A DNA stretch of 64,000 nt from positions 5,277,700 through 5,341,699 of the forward strand of contig CAJINV010000003.1 in NCBI GenBank assembly GCA_905178155.1. Reading direction: 5' to 3'. Below, in pieces: positions 44,201-55,200 of this stretch. This DNA comes from Amoebophrya sp. A120 (Eukaryota; Sar; Dinophyceae; Syndiniales; Amoebophryaceae). Below the pieces are notes generated by a model. That model saw only the letters and a list, made by a program, of their open reading frames with translations, did not search any database and was not told the DNA's origin. The stretch's first letter is position 1. Every line of letters starts with the position of its first letter. The position numbers and the translations under genes were made by a program.

Positions 44201-46506
44201 CTGTCCATCATATGGCAGAGTTGGATCGTTTCCCTGAGTACCCGCGCACTCGTCCAAGTCGTGGTTTCGGCTTTCGATAAAGACCTGCACGACCACGAAA
44301 GCTCTGTTTCTGGGACAGCAAAGAACCGGGAGACGAGACCCCCCGGAATAAAAAACGCTGGGCCGCGCGCCATCCGTGCATTCATCGCTCCCTACGTCTC
44401 TCTGTGGAAAGCGGTAATTACACTTCCCGCCTGGATTTTAACCGCGCAGCCGCTCCTGGGCAGCGGAATCGACATCTTTGTTCCCCTTTTGCGACGGAGT
44501 AGCAACAAGGCACCGCCTGGGGCCATTCTGGGTGCTATGCTGGCACTGCCGGTTTTTGTGGCCTTCGCGTTTCTCGGTGTTCGTGTTTCTTCTGCAGAGC
44601 CCCGCTTTAATATCGCCGCGCCCAGCGTGGATGAAGATGACGGTGACGGTCCGGAACCGGATCGGACGGAAGCCATGAAAGCAATCAAGTCCTCGAGGGC
44701 GAGGTCGCGTTCCACCAAACGCACGAGGTCGATGAGCAGGTCAACTTCCGGCGTTGCTACGAAACATGAAAAGATGAGAGAATCATCTGCAAAGAAAAGC
44801 TTTCGTGGCAGCTCCGGACGTGCAGGAACAAGGGTGGACCTTTCTTTACTGGGATACGTGAAAACAACGTTAGTTGATGCGGCGTCACCGCTGTGGTGGT
44901 TTTTGTTTCGGGTCTACTGCTTACTGTGGGTTCCCCTAGTTTTGCTGCAAGCGCCGGCGGGCATTTTTCCCGGATTCACCCAAGACAAGCCAAAGGTAGT
45001 ATACGCGCACCATCTGGAGCACCGTTTTTGCGACGCCGCCCAGGTTATCAAGTGTAAAAGTGTCTGGGTCTGGAAGAATTCATGTTTGTGTTTGTCATGC
45101 TAGTCTGGCATGACTCTTAAATCTGTCATGCACGTTACCCACGAGCTCCGTCTTTCTGTGATGCAGAGGCGCAGTTTGTCATGCGGAATAGGCAACACCT
45201 AGGAGCTCAGAAACTTGTCATGCTGAGCCAGCATCTGTAGCCTCATCATGAGACGCCACCCAGCATCACAAGTTTCCAGACCCAGACATTTTTACATTTG
45301 ATACAGGTTTGCTATGACCGGCGGGACGGTCTCTGGTTTGCGGCATTGGATTTTCTCGGGTTGGATTTTCCGGGCACAGGTTTCGCCGGCGCGGCGCGCA
45401 CAGATCTTGCCAAGCGTCTGACCTTCGACGCGCTTGTCACAAATATTTCAGGAGCAAGTGCGACGACAAGAGATGAAGGAGCAGCAGGAGGAGGCAGCGA
45501 TGAACGAGTTAAAGATGTGGCCTCCAGTGGTCCTCGTGCAGATGCATCGATGAATCAAAAAATTCTTCACGAGCCCAAACCAATTTACGGACCGCTGCCA
45601 TTCGCGTTGCCCCTACGGAAAGTAGTGGAGGATGCGAAGACCCGTTTTTTACCCTTGCCAGATCCATCAAGTAGGTTTACCAAAGAAGAAAAAATAGGCA
45701 CCACAACAAGAAGAACATCAAACGGAAACCCCGAAACCGCAAAAACTACAAGCAGAAAAAGGAGTAGCGAGGAGCAGGAGGAACATCAACTATTACAGGA
45801 GGAAAGGTCCTTGTGGATGAAAGTTCGGCCTCTCGAATTCAAGGTCCGACACGAATGGGTCGAGTACAACGACAACAGGACGGAAGACGCAGATGCTCCC
45901 CAGGAGCTGCACTTCGAGGACGCCAGCCAAGAAATTTCCTTCTACCGAACGTGGCCCAGAAGTGCCGCGTCGTTCACAACATCTTCCTCCTCGCGCGGAG
46001 GTGAATACTATAAAAATGGTGACCACATGCACGTCGAGGAGGAGATGAAAAATAGTACCACAACATCAACAAGTACAAGTTCCAGCACCGAGAAGGAGAA
46101 TGCGAAGAAGACCCTGCGCACGCATGTGTCCCTAACGTGTGACCAGGGTGCCCAGGCCAAGCTTGTCCTCCCCGCCGCCGAGGTCGTGGATTGGTCTTTT
46201 GCGCACGACCAGGTCATTGCGGGAAGCGTCAGCGAGACGTCGGGCCGGCGTCTGCCCCCGCCGCGGAACGACTGCGACTGCCACTGGATCCAACTGCAGT
46301 CCGTCCACCGGAACGGAACCTGGTCGTTTTCGTTCGATGGTGCCGTCGATCGTTTTGAGTTACTCTGTGAGCGCCCGGACTTCCTCACGGAGTCGCTGCA
46401 GGAGCAGGTTTGGAAGCGGCATCCGCCCTGGGTCAGCATCACGTATTTGGCCATGGAGTCTGTGTACGTATGGAACCGAGTCGACGTGGCGGCCCCGGAG
46501 AGCTAG
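41276..46506 (+). CDS. M28 membrane metallopeptidase, ERMP1/Fxna-like
   Basis: Zinc aminopeptidase-like domain facing the ER lumen, followed by multispanning membrane segments and a large luminal tail. Coding parts 41276-42371, 42682-43945, 44203-45045 and 45309-46506 join across three introners to 1466 residues (human ERMP1 is about 900). An N-terminal signal anchor (IVCLFGAICVY) precedes the M28 domain. Metal ligands and catalytic residues are in order: His306 in SHFDSAPGS, Asp318 in GASDALAL, Glu356-Glu357 in FNGAEEV, an acidic position in NAESVGSGG and His near 460 in VYHTNQD. The first introner cuts the domain at GAHS|FVRNHRWGRHICGF. Membrane helices follow (VWGWVLTVIILQCSLAV, GLVLRLVLLLLFGALF, LLLMLLYVLPICLFADVVF, ILGAMLALPVFVAFAFLGV, LFRVYCLLWVPLVLL), broken by acidic, Ser-rich and Arg-rich loops. 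All active-site residues are kept, so it is probably active. Confidence 0.88.
42372..42676 (+). mobile_element. introner, singleton family H
   Basis: 305 bp, TATCCAACAGAAAAATACG ... GTGTTTTTCTGTTGGGTA. Flanks CTCCT (42367-42371) and CTCGT (42677-42681), one mismatch. The right end has GTA instead of ATA. Confidence 0.85.
43946..44197 (+). mobile_element. introner, family A (copy A3)
   Basis: 252 bp, TATCAAATGTAAAAATGTCT ... CATTTTTACATTTGGTA. Flanks GCCCT (43941-43945 and 44198-44202). Joins ...RSFTA to LSIIWQSW in a membrane helix. Confidence 0.93.
45046..45303 (+). mobile_element. introner, family A (copy A4)
   Basis: 258 bp, TATCAAGTGTAAAAGTGTCT ... CATTTTTACATTTGATA. Flanks CAGGT (45041-45045 and 45304-45308). 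The interior is very close to A3 (shared CTGTCATGCACGTTACC), so these two copies in one gene are recent relatives. CAG|GTTATC...GATACAG|GT would be a GT-AG intron. Confidence 0.93.
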
Positions 46507-47655
46507 CTAGCACACAACGTCGTGCAGTGAAATCTGCTGCAACCTGGCGAAGTGCAAGATCTTGTTTTACCAGCAGCTCTAATGTTGAAAAAAAAAGGAA
46601 AAGGAATATTATGACTCTTTTTGTATAATTTTCGTCCACCTGCAGGAAAAAAAAACAAGCTCGACAACTCGAAGGTGCTGCTTCGGTTCTGGCGCAAGGA
46701 AAAATAGCCTTCCTGCGCGCCAGGCTCCATGTTAACCTATTGTTCTGGCCCCGATGTGATCATGGCCAAAATGTTCGCCTTTTGATCTTGTATGCAACGC
46801 CGTGTATGTGACTTGATGTTGATTCCAGCTGAACTGCTACTTTTGTTCCGAGAGTGAATGATGTTATCTGAATCGGTTACTTTCCAGATGGATTTGGTGG
46901 TTGTAAAGAAATAAAGATATTTGTAATTTCATGATTTTTGTAGTTGAAGCTCGATGAGGAGAAACGCAGGTGGGACAGAAGTCCCACAGGCAACAAGCAC
47001 ACAAAAGTCGGTTGTAGCAGAATTCGCAGAATTACGCATGTAAACAAAAAACAATCGGTGATGCACACGCGACGTATTTGGTGTCAAATGATGAAGATCC
47101 TATGTCCATTTTCATTTGGATATTTTTGAAAAATTTTCACAAGAGGGCGATTGCGATCCTTGATCAAAATTTCTACTCCCGGAAACTCAGATTCACCATT
47201 GACAAAGACCCGCAAATCCATTCTAAAAAATATCGCAGGAGCGAACCGATCCCTGATATTTCTCTAGCGACAAATTTAAGCGATCCTTGAATAAGATCAC
47301 GTTTTTCCTCGTTCAAGCTTTTTTAGACCTACAAAGTAGTTTATTACCTACCCGAGAGGCGTGGCGTGTCGTCGACTGCTTTCTGTATTCCGACGCGCAC
47401 TCGATCTCTAAACACCGTTTTTTAATACAATCACGCTCACTTTTTCGTGCTCGTCGCGTTTTTTTTTTTCGACTAGACAAGTATATTCTATACCCCCTAT
47501 TAATTACGGCGAGGACTCTGACACTTTCCCAATTCCCCTGCCAGTTTTGAAGGAAGTATAGTATTTCATCTTAACAGTAACAGAACCCTTTGCAACTGTT
47601 AATATATCGATAGCATAGGTTTGTCCTGTTCTTCCTGTGACTTTGCGGCAGAACC
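46507..47655. other. intergenic, about 1.15 kb
   Basis: A/T-rich; nothing supported. Confidence 0.45.
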
Positions 47656-50600
47656 ATGCCGAACAGTCGTCACGAGCACGCGCGTGGCTACGTGGGCTCT
47701 GCCTTCCAGCCGACGGCACATGCTGATGAGGAAACGTTGCTGCTCGCCAAGTATAATGACGGGGCCCGGGACACCGTCGAGGGGAACCTGAAATGGACCC
47801 AAGCGGAGGCCGTGGAGCAGGTGCAGATGATAAACCGAGCCTACCGCAAGCAGGCCGCCGCCGAAATCGATTCCGACCTGAGTGACGAAGAAGCTGCACC
47901 GGAAGTCTACACGTACGAAGAGTACCACGACAAAATAGACAAGGTCTGGGAAAAGACGGACTGGAATGCCAGGGGGGACGAACAAATCTATAAGCTGTCC
48001 ACGTTCGGAGCAATTACGTCGCTGCTCGCATGTATCTTAATATTTCCATTTTTTGTCTTCATCAAATACAATTTGCGAGTATACTAGGTAGTTCTTGTTG
48101 ACCTTGACGGTTTACAACTCGTCAGCAAACTGAAAGAACTGTCTATTCATGCTAAAAATCATTAGATATTTGAATGATTTTTCAATCATGTGATTTGATT
48201 TTCCACCACTCCACCTCCACACAGCGATTTTCGGCGTGGGCATTTTGGAGCAGCCGAAGGCCGTGCAGGGGAGCGGGTTCCTGGCCGGTATGCTGGCCTT
48301 GGTCTTGTCCACGGTCGTGTCCTACTATGGGGGCGTGTACCTTGGCTTGGCCGCGCGCATGACCGGGAAGAAGTCCTTCGGGGAGATTTCTCGCGAGGCG
48401 GGCGGTGCGTTTGGCGTCTTCCTCTCGGTGTACGCCCTGCTGGGGCTGTGCATTTTGGCGTCCGTCGCCTACGCGGTGTCCTGGTACCGCTACACCATGT
48501 ATGGATTGCAAAAATGTCCGGGTCTGGAAAATTGCAACTTGTCATGCTGTCTTTGGATTCCAAAAAAATCTGTATTGCGTGACCAGCAACAGGGGTCCAG
48601 TTTGTGTTACGCGGAGACGGCATTTCTCATGCGGAATAGGCATCAGGAAGCCCTCTAAAAATCTGTGATGCTAGATCACGCATTACATGAATCATGGATC
48701 ATACAAAAATTGCATCACAAATCCCGGAATCTTCCAGACCCAGACATTTTTACATTTGATACCATGGAGCTGTACGTGCGCGCGGGCTGGCTGACCAGCG
48801 ACCAGGCGGGGAGCACGGACATTATCTCCGCGCGGTCGCTGGTGATCACGCTGATGCTGATGCTGCTGTACCCGGTGTGCTGTCTGCGGGACCTGTCCGC
48901 GCTGGGCACCGTGTCCACGGGCGCCGCCGGCGTGTACGTCAGTTTGTTGTTCCTCATGTTCTACTACTGGGTCAGCGACTACCTGAATCAGTCGGAAGAG
49001 GGCTGGAACAGCACCATCCGCAAGGACTGGACCCCGCAGCTGGACGCCGACGGGAAGGTGGCCGACGTCGCGGCGTTGAACCACCCCTGTAACAACATGT
49101 TCGACTACAAGTTGGAGTGGGTCTACTCCGGCGACTGGAAGGCGCTTTTCTCCGCCCTGGCGCTCATGAACACCGCCTTCGCCTGCCACTTCTCCTGCGT
49201 CGACGTCTTCGGCAAGGAGCTGAAGAACCCGACCAGGAAAGTCATCAACAAGGTAGACTGGATGTTAATGATGTTCTAGAGGGATCATTTTATTTTTACG
49301 AATGTGAAGATCAAGATGTCGCTGACTTTTCAATATTTATACGCATGTGGAAACAAACTACTCCTTGCTTTCTGGAGGGTTGAGTTGTTGTACTATGTGA
49401 AACCAAAAATGGTAAATGATGTTGACCAAGATGAAGGAACGAACGATATAAACATCAAAAAGATCCTGGTGTGGACCATGGGGATTTCCTTTTTCGTGTA
49501 TGGAGCCTTCACCTGCATGGGATGGGCGTACGCCAGCAAATTCCAGGATTACACATCAAAAGCACTTTTCACCGCAGACGGCGACAACCAAGTCCTCGAC
49601 GATTTCAGCGGTACGATTTCAGCTCCGAATATACTTCTTTTGGGTTTGATGTTTTGTTCAAATTTCATCATCTTCTTGCTACGCCTTTTTCTATAGCAAA
49701 GTTGTATTTCAGGGCCGCAAGAACCGAAGACGCAGGTCTACCTCGTCTGCATTTGCTTGGAGAAGTAGACGCCGAGAAAATGGATCTGCATGCTGTAGCA
49801 CAAAAATACATCTCGGTGCTAGATTTTTTCGAATCAAAATTCACAGCGACGTGCAAGCAGGGTGCGCAGGACAAGATCTTGGGCAACATGAGAGAGCCCG
49901 GCATGGAATTCAACCCCGCTTTGGTCGCTATCGCGGAGGTTGTGGTGTTCCTCGTGCTGTTCCTCACCTTCCCCCTGTTCATCAATGCCTCCCGGTCGAC
50001 GATTCACGGTCTCGTTTGGGGCGACAAGCCGAGTAGCAATGGGCTGCACCTGCTGCAGACCCTGGGGTTAATCGTCCTGATCTGGCTGCTGGCGGTCTTC
50101 ATTCCGGGCGTGACCACCATCCTCGCCTACGCGGGCGCGGGTCCGGGCGTCACCCTGGTGCTCATCCTGCCGGGATACCTCATGCTGTGTCTCAACAAAC
50201 ACCTGTCCTTCTGCCACCCTCACCGCATCGTGCCCCTGCTCGTGCTCATCTTGGGTATTTTTAGGCTCTGCAACTTGTTTTTTCTTTTTGTGTTTTCTGT
50301 ACTTTTTTTTCCATCCCGCTCTGACGATCTTGATCTGCATCTGTCTGTTTAAAACTTTATATCTTGATCTGTCTAAACTCGTACGCAGCCTTTGTTTATT
50401 GATGTGTAGGTGGCACCAGCTGCTGCCCGCGTTGGATTTTTATAGCTGCACGACCTGGAGGTAGAGGGCGTAGTTCTAGTTCTCATGATCCAGAATTACA
50501 ATATTGATTTCTCACAACTGCAGGCGTGATCGTGTCGGCGGGCGGTATTGCCCTAACCGCCATGTACAGCGACGATCTGGAGCGGGGAATGAACTTGATG

Positions 50601-51152
50601 ATCGTGGCTGATCCTGTGTCGTACTACAACGTGAAGCCGGCGACCGTCAAGATCGACCTGGGCTCCAACCCGCCCGCCACTGTGTTTCCGGACCAAGCCC
50701 CGGACCACAAGGAAAGGGTGCACTGGTTCGACCTTCAGGAGCAGGCCGGTCAGGGGAAAATTCTTCTGACCGAAGACGTGGACTCGGCGGAAAAGGTGCG
50801 GCGCTACGAGTTTCAGCACCGGCTGCCGAGCGAAGAAACCGTGCTGGACTTGAAGACGTTCCCGGGCGCGCTGCAGTACTTCGTAAACCGTCCCCAGCAG
50901 ATCGCTGCCAGCGACGCCATCGCGGCGGACGACAAATCTGCCTACACAAACTGGTGGAAGGCCGCCTCCCGGTGCAACAAGATCAGAGTGATCACCACCG
51001 CGCAAATAGCTGCCGCTGATACCAAGATTCAGGAACTTACTCTGGAAATCGCGAATAACCCTGCCAACAAGGACGAACTGCAAAGGGAGCTGGACGACGT
51101 CAACAAGGTCCGCACGCAACTCGGATCAGACCAGGCAAAGATCTGCATTTGA
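47656..51152 (+). CDS. amino acid/auxin permease family transporter (AAAP, SLC38/SLC36-like)
   Basis: Secondary transporter for neutral or cationic amino acids, in the plasma or vacuolar membrane. Coding parts 47656-48031, 48225-48499, 48767-49252, 49463-49610, 49697-50254 and 50524-51152 join in phase to 823 residues. The second junction is an introner; the others are GT-AG. After a 120-residue hydrophilic N-terminus comes the family's first helix motif STFGAITSLLASIFGVGILE then QPKAVQGSG, the counterpart of the N.ILG.GIL..P signature. About ten further hydrophobic segments follow (GMLALVLSTVVSYYGGVYLG, LVITLMLMLLYPVCCLRDLS, ALFSALALMNTAFACHFS, VWTMGISFFVYGAFTCMGWA, EVVVFLVLFLTFPLFIN, GLIVLIWLLAVFIPGVTTIL, VTLVLILPGYLMLCLN). 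The last 200 residues are a soluble extension with a terminal coiled coil (DTKIQELTLEIANNPANKDE) unusual for the family. The acceptor at 49463 lacks a pyrimidine tract and is less certain. Confidence 0.83.
48500..48761 (+). mobile_element. introner, family A (copy A5)
   Basis: 262 bp, TATGGATTGCAAAAATGTCC ... CATTTTTACATTTGATA. Flanks CCATG (48495-48499 and 48762-48766). Excision joins SWYRYTM to ELYVRAGWL. Confidence 0.93.
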
Positions 51153-52220
51153 AACGACCCGACGAGAGGATGATGAGGCGGTTCTTTCATTTATGGGAGG
51201 GCCAGCAGGCCTATTCTGCACACGTGTTCTGCGCAAATTAGAAACATCGGCAGCTCTTTCATCGTCAATATCTTCATTCAGTTATAGATATCTAGTGATT
51301 GAGACTTCAGATGAAAATACGACGAGAGTAATCTAAAATGCAGGACTTTTTTGAACAATTGGTGAAACGCATTGGAAATGACTCAAAAAGCTGTGACGGT
51401 GAATACTCACTCACGAGACACCAGACAGGCGGGGCACAGGGAAAATTAGAAATTTTAGCACGAACAAATCTCTGTCGCTCTGGTGGAGCATGTACCCACC
51501 AAGTATAGCTGCGCTGTCACCCTTTCGAATCTGCTGCTACGATTCTTGTCAAATGCAACATTGTGTGTGCATGAAGGAAATCAAGAAGAAAGCACAAGAG
51601 ATTTAAGGGTGAAAGTAGAGGATGCAACGACAAATGAACTTGATCGACGTAGTTCACTACCACAAAGTGAGTGGGAACTTGCAGTTCTTCCACCCGACGG
51701 CCGGGGCGATGGGTGAAAAGAGTCTGTTCGAATAGATGGACTATTTGGATGATGGTTGTCAAAAGGGAAAGACAAAAGAAAAAGTGGGTTCTCCAGGACA
51801 GTTGGCGATGGATCCAATGATGATCAACACACGAGCAATACTGACTAAAGCACAAGCTGCTTTAAGGAATGCAAACTGCGTTGTGTATGTGTTGTTGTCC
51901 AATTTCTCATTTTTTTTACGATAATCATAATTTTTATTTTACCACGATGATCTACTAGCCGCAGTTTGAAGATTTTTTTAGATTGCAGTTTTTTTCGATG
52001 AGTTTCTACACCGTCCATGACGTGAAGGAAGGAATGGGATCTAGTACATCAGGGAGAGTCAGCTAATAAAAAAAGATATAAATACTTATGCTCTTGTGGG
52101 TCTAGAACTAGATCTTCTCCATTCGTTCTTTGTCAAGCCTTGAACAGTAACATTCCGGGTGTGTTTTGACTACACGACAATCGATTACATCTTGATGAGC
52201 CAGCACCAAGCCGAAAGAAA
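51153..52220. other. intergenic, about 1.07 kb
   Basis: Nothing supported. Confidence 0.45.
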
Positions 52221-55200
52221 ATGAATAATTCAGCGACATCGACGTCATCGTCTGTCAGAAAACCTCCTGGCTCGGTGAAATTGGACCGTCGTAGCGCTGT
52301 CGGTAGTAAAAATGGCGAAAAAAGCGGGCGCCCCGCCTCCGCGGCCGCATTATTTACCGCGCAGCATTCGTCCACGAGGGAAGATAAAGCAACAGCAAGC
52401 ACAAGAGGCGGCGCGATACGTTTCGAGGACTCGAAGAAAGAGGAGGAGAGCCATACCGCCGAAGGATCTTCAAAATCGAACTCGAAGTCCACGTCGACAC
52501 GCAACGCAGGAGCTGGCGCGGGAAAAACAAAAAGTGCGGGGGAGCAGAAGGCAGCGTCCGCACCATCAGGAAACAAAACGAAGGATGGTGCAGCAACGTC
52601 GAAGGCCGTGACGGTAACGAAGAGCGAGTTGTCCAAGCATTTCCAGGGGTTGCCGGGGTTCGATCAACTTTACGCTCCGTTTGGAAAATCTCTACGAAAT
52701 CAGGCGACCTGGGTTTTACGGGAGTACGAGCAGGCATTTCACGATGCAGCTTCTGCGTCACTCGGCGGAACGTCCTCCCGGGCGGCGCTCCCTTCTGTGG
52801 GCGCTGTCGCTGCAGCCCTAAAACTTTTCCGCGAAGACCATGACATTCCCTTTATCGCGCGGTACCGAAAGGTCCAAACCGAGCACATGAATGAGGGACA
52901 CCTCCGCGCCGTCAAGAAAGGGCTGCAGCATTGCGATGAGTGCGAACGGAAACGCGGCAGCGTCTTGCTGTTGCTAGCAAAGAAAAACGTGCTGCGTCTT
53001 GGAGCAAATAATACTGCTCCTGACGAGGGTACTAAAAACAGAAGTAGTGCGATAATTATCAAAAGTGCGGTAGAAAACGCGAGGAACTTGGAGGAGCTGG
53101 AAGAGCTCTATGCTCCATACAAGGACTCGAAAGAAGACAAAGCAACACAAGCACGACAACTGCAGCTCGAGCCGATTGCGCTTGCGATGCTGCAGCAAAG
53201 GGACCGCGAAGCAAGGGGTCTACTGGACCAATTTATAGCGAAGAGCCAAGGTAGGGGTAGCGCTAACCACGTTTCAACAACCGTAATCTCCTTCGCACCA
53301 TCAGCGTATTCCTCGTCGTCGGCCACTCCGCAGGCACTTGCTGATTTGACACGAGTGGAAGTGGAGGAACTAGCAGTTTCGCTTGCCGCCGACGCGCTTT
53401 TCTGTGCGCGGCGGAAACCTGGGGACCTCAATGATCAGAATTCGTCCGCAGAGAATGAGAATGCGGATATTGGAGGTAATATTACGCGGAACAACGACAA
53501 GCATTATGATCAAGATCCGATGTACGGGACAAAACATGGGCGTTCAGTACGGGAAACCGACGTACGCACGTCTGCGAAACAACAAGAAATCGACTGGCCG
53601 CGGCGGTGCGTGGAGTACAGCAGCACTTTTTCGGCCCAGGCGAGCACAGCGAGCAAAGCAGCGGGGCCTGCTTCTGCCAAGGGAGCAAAGGCAGGGGGTA
53701 AATACGCAGAAAGCGGGTGGTCTTCGGCACACAAAGGGTCAGGGCGGGGCTACTACCAGGATCACAAAAAATTCGCTGAAGTCAAGAAGACGAACGACAA
53801 AAAAGACGCGGCCTCAACCAAGGCCGTTGATGCTCGCTTTCTTGCTGCAGTCGAGAAGTACGAACAATACGGTTCGTACTCGAAGCCGTTACACTCCGTG
53901 CGGGGGTACCAGTATCTTGCCATCCAGCGTGGGGTGGAGGCGAAAGTCTTGAAGGCGAGCTTTCAGTGGCACAAGGAGGAGCGCGCGCTGACGGAGGTGT
54001 GCTTCTCCGGGTATGGAGCCGCCTGCGCGAGTTTGCGAACCAGTAGTAGTGGGGACGAACGGACGGGCGGTGGATCATTTTCGTCCACGTCGCATTTTTT
54101 CCCGCCAAGGTGGGCCGAGCGTGACACGTTTTTGTCTGCGATCTTGAAGAAATGCATGCAGCGTCTGAAGTTGATGCTGCAAAGACAATACGGTCGGGAA
54201 TTGCGAGACCGGGCTCTAGACGAAGCGTTGCGCCAGTTCGGCGTGAACCTTGCGCAGAAGCTGCTCACGCCTCCGGCGCGGCTCTGGCTGGAAAATAAAG
54301 TCGGGGAACAAGACGACCGAAGTCGAGCGGGGCCGGATCTTCGCCAGCACAATATCAGAAATAAAGGAACGCTAGAACAACTAGATTCCACTGCCCCGTC
54401 CTCTACTCTGCTGCAGTCGTACCACATCCTGGCGCTGGACCCGGGATTTCGGCAAGGCACGAAGATGGCCGTGATTCACAGCGCCACCGGCCGGGTACTC
54501 GAGACGCAGACGCTGCATTTTCCCAAGGACAGCGAGCGACTGAGGGAAATCGTGTATTCCAAATACAAGCCGCGCATCCTCGCACTTGGAAACGGCTCGG
54601 GGTCCCAGGAAGTCGAGCAACATTTGCGCAAACTGGTCACGACAGGAGCTGGAGGTGCATCTCGTAGTTGTTCCACGACCCGGAACATGTCGACGGACGC
54701 AAAAATACTAGATGAAGAAGTGATGTTTTTCAAGTTTCTCGTGGTGGACGAAACGGGCGCCAGTGTGTACTCCGCGACGCAACTCGCGCAACAGGAACTG
54801 CCCGATCTGGATGTCACGCACCGGTCCGCCGTGAGCCTGGCGCGGCGGTTGGTGGACCCCCTGGCGGAGCTGTGCAAGGTTCCGCCGCAGTCGCTCGGGG
54901 TCGGCCAGTATCAGCACTCCGTACCAGAAAAGATGCTCGCGAAGGAGGCGCAGAGCTGTTTTGAAGAGAGCATCGCCGCCGTCGGGGTGGACCTCAACAC
55001 CTGTTCCGCGGAGCTGCTCCAATACGTGCCGGGGATCGGGCGGCAGCGGGCGCTGGACATCATCCGGGCCCGGGAGGAGAATTCTGGCTTCCGGACGAAG
55101 CTGGACCTGAAAAAGAAGGTGAAAGGCATCGGCGAGAAGGTGTTTCGGGAGTGCAGTGGGTTTCTGTACGTGAGCACGGCCGAGGACCTCTGCGATCGGA

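Noticed and set aside
4490-48761. Introner termini as a CRISPR array or simple MITEs in intergenic DNA
   Set aside because: Copies are scattered, inside exons, with site-specific 5-bp flanks and frame-restoring positions; no array of regular spacers exists.
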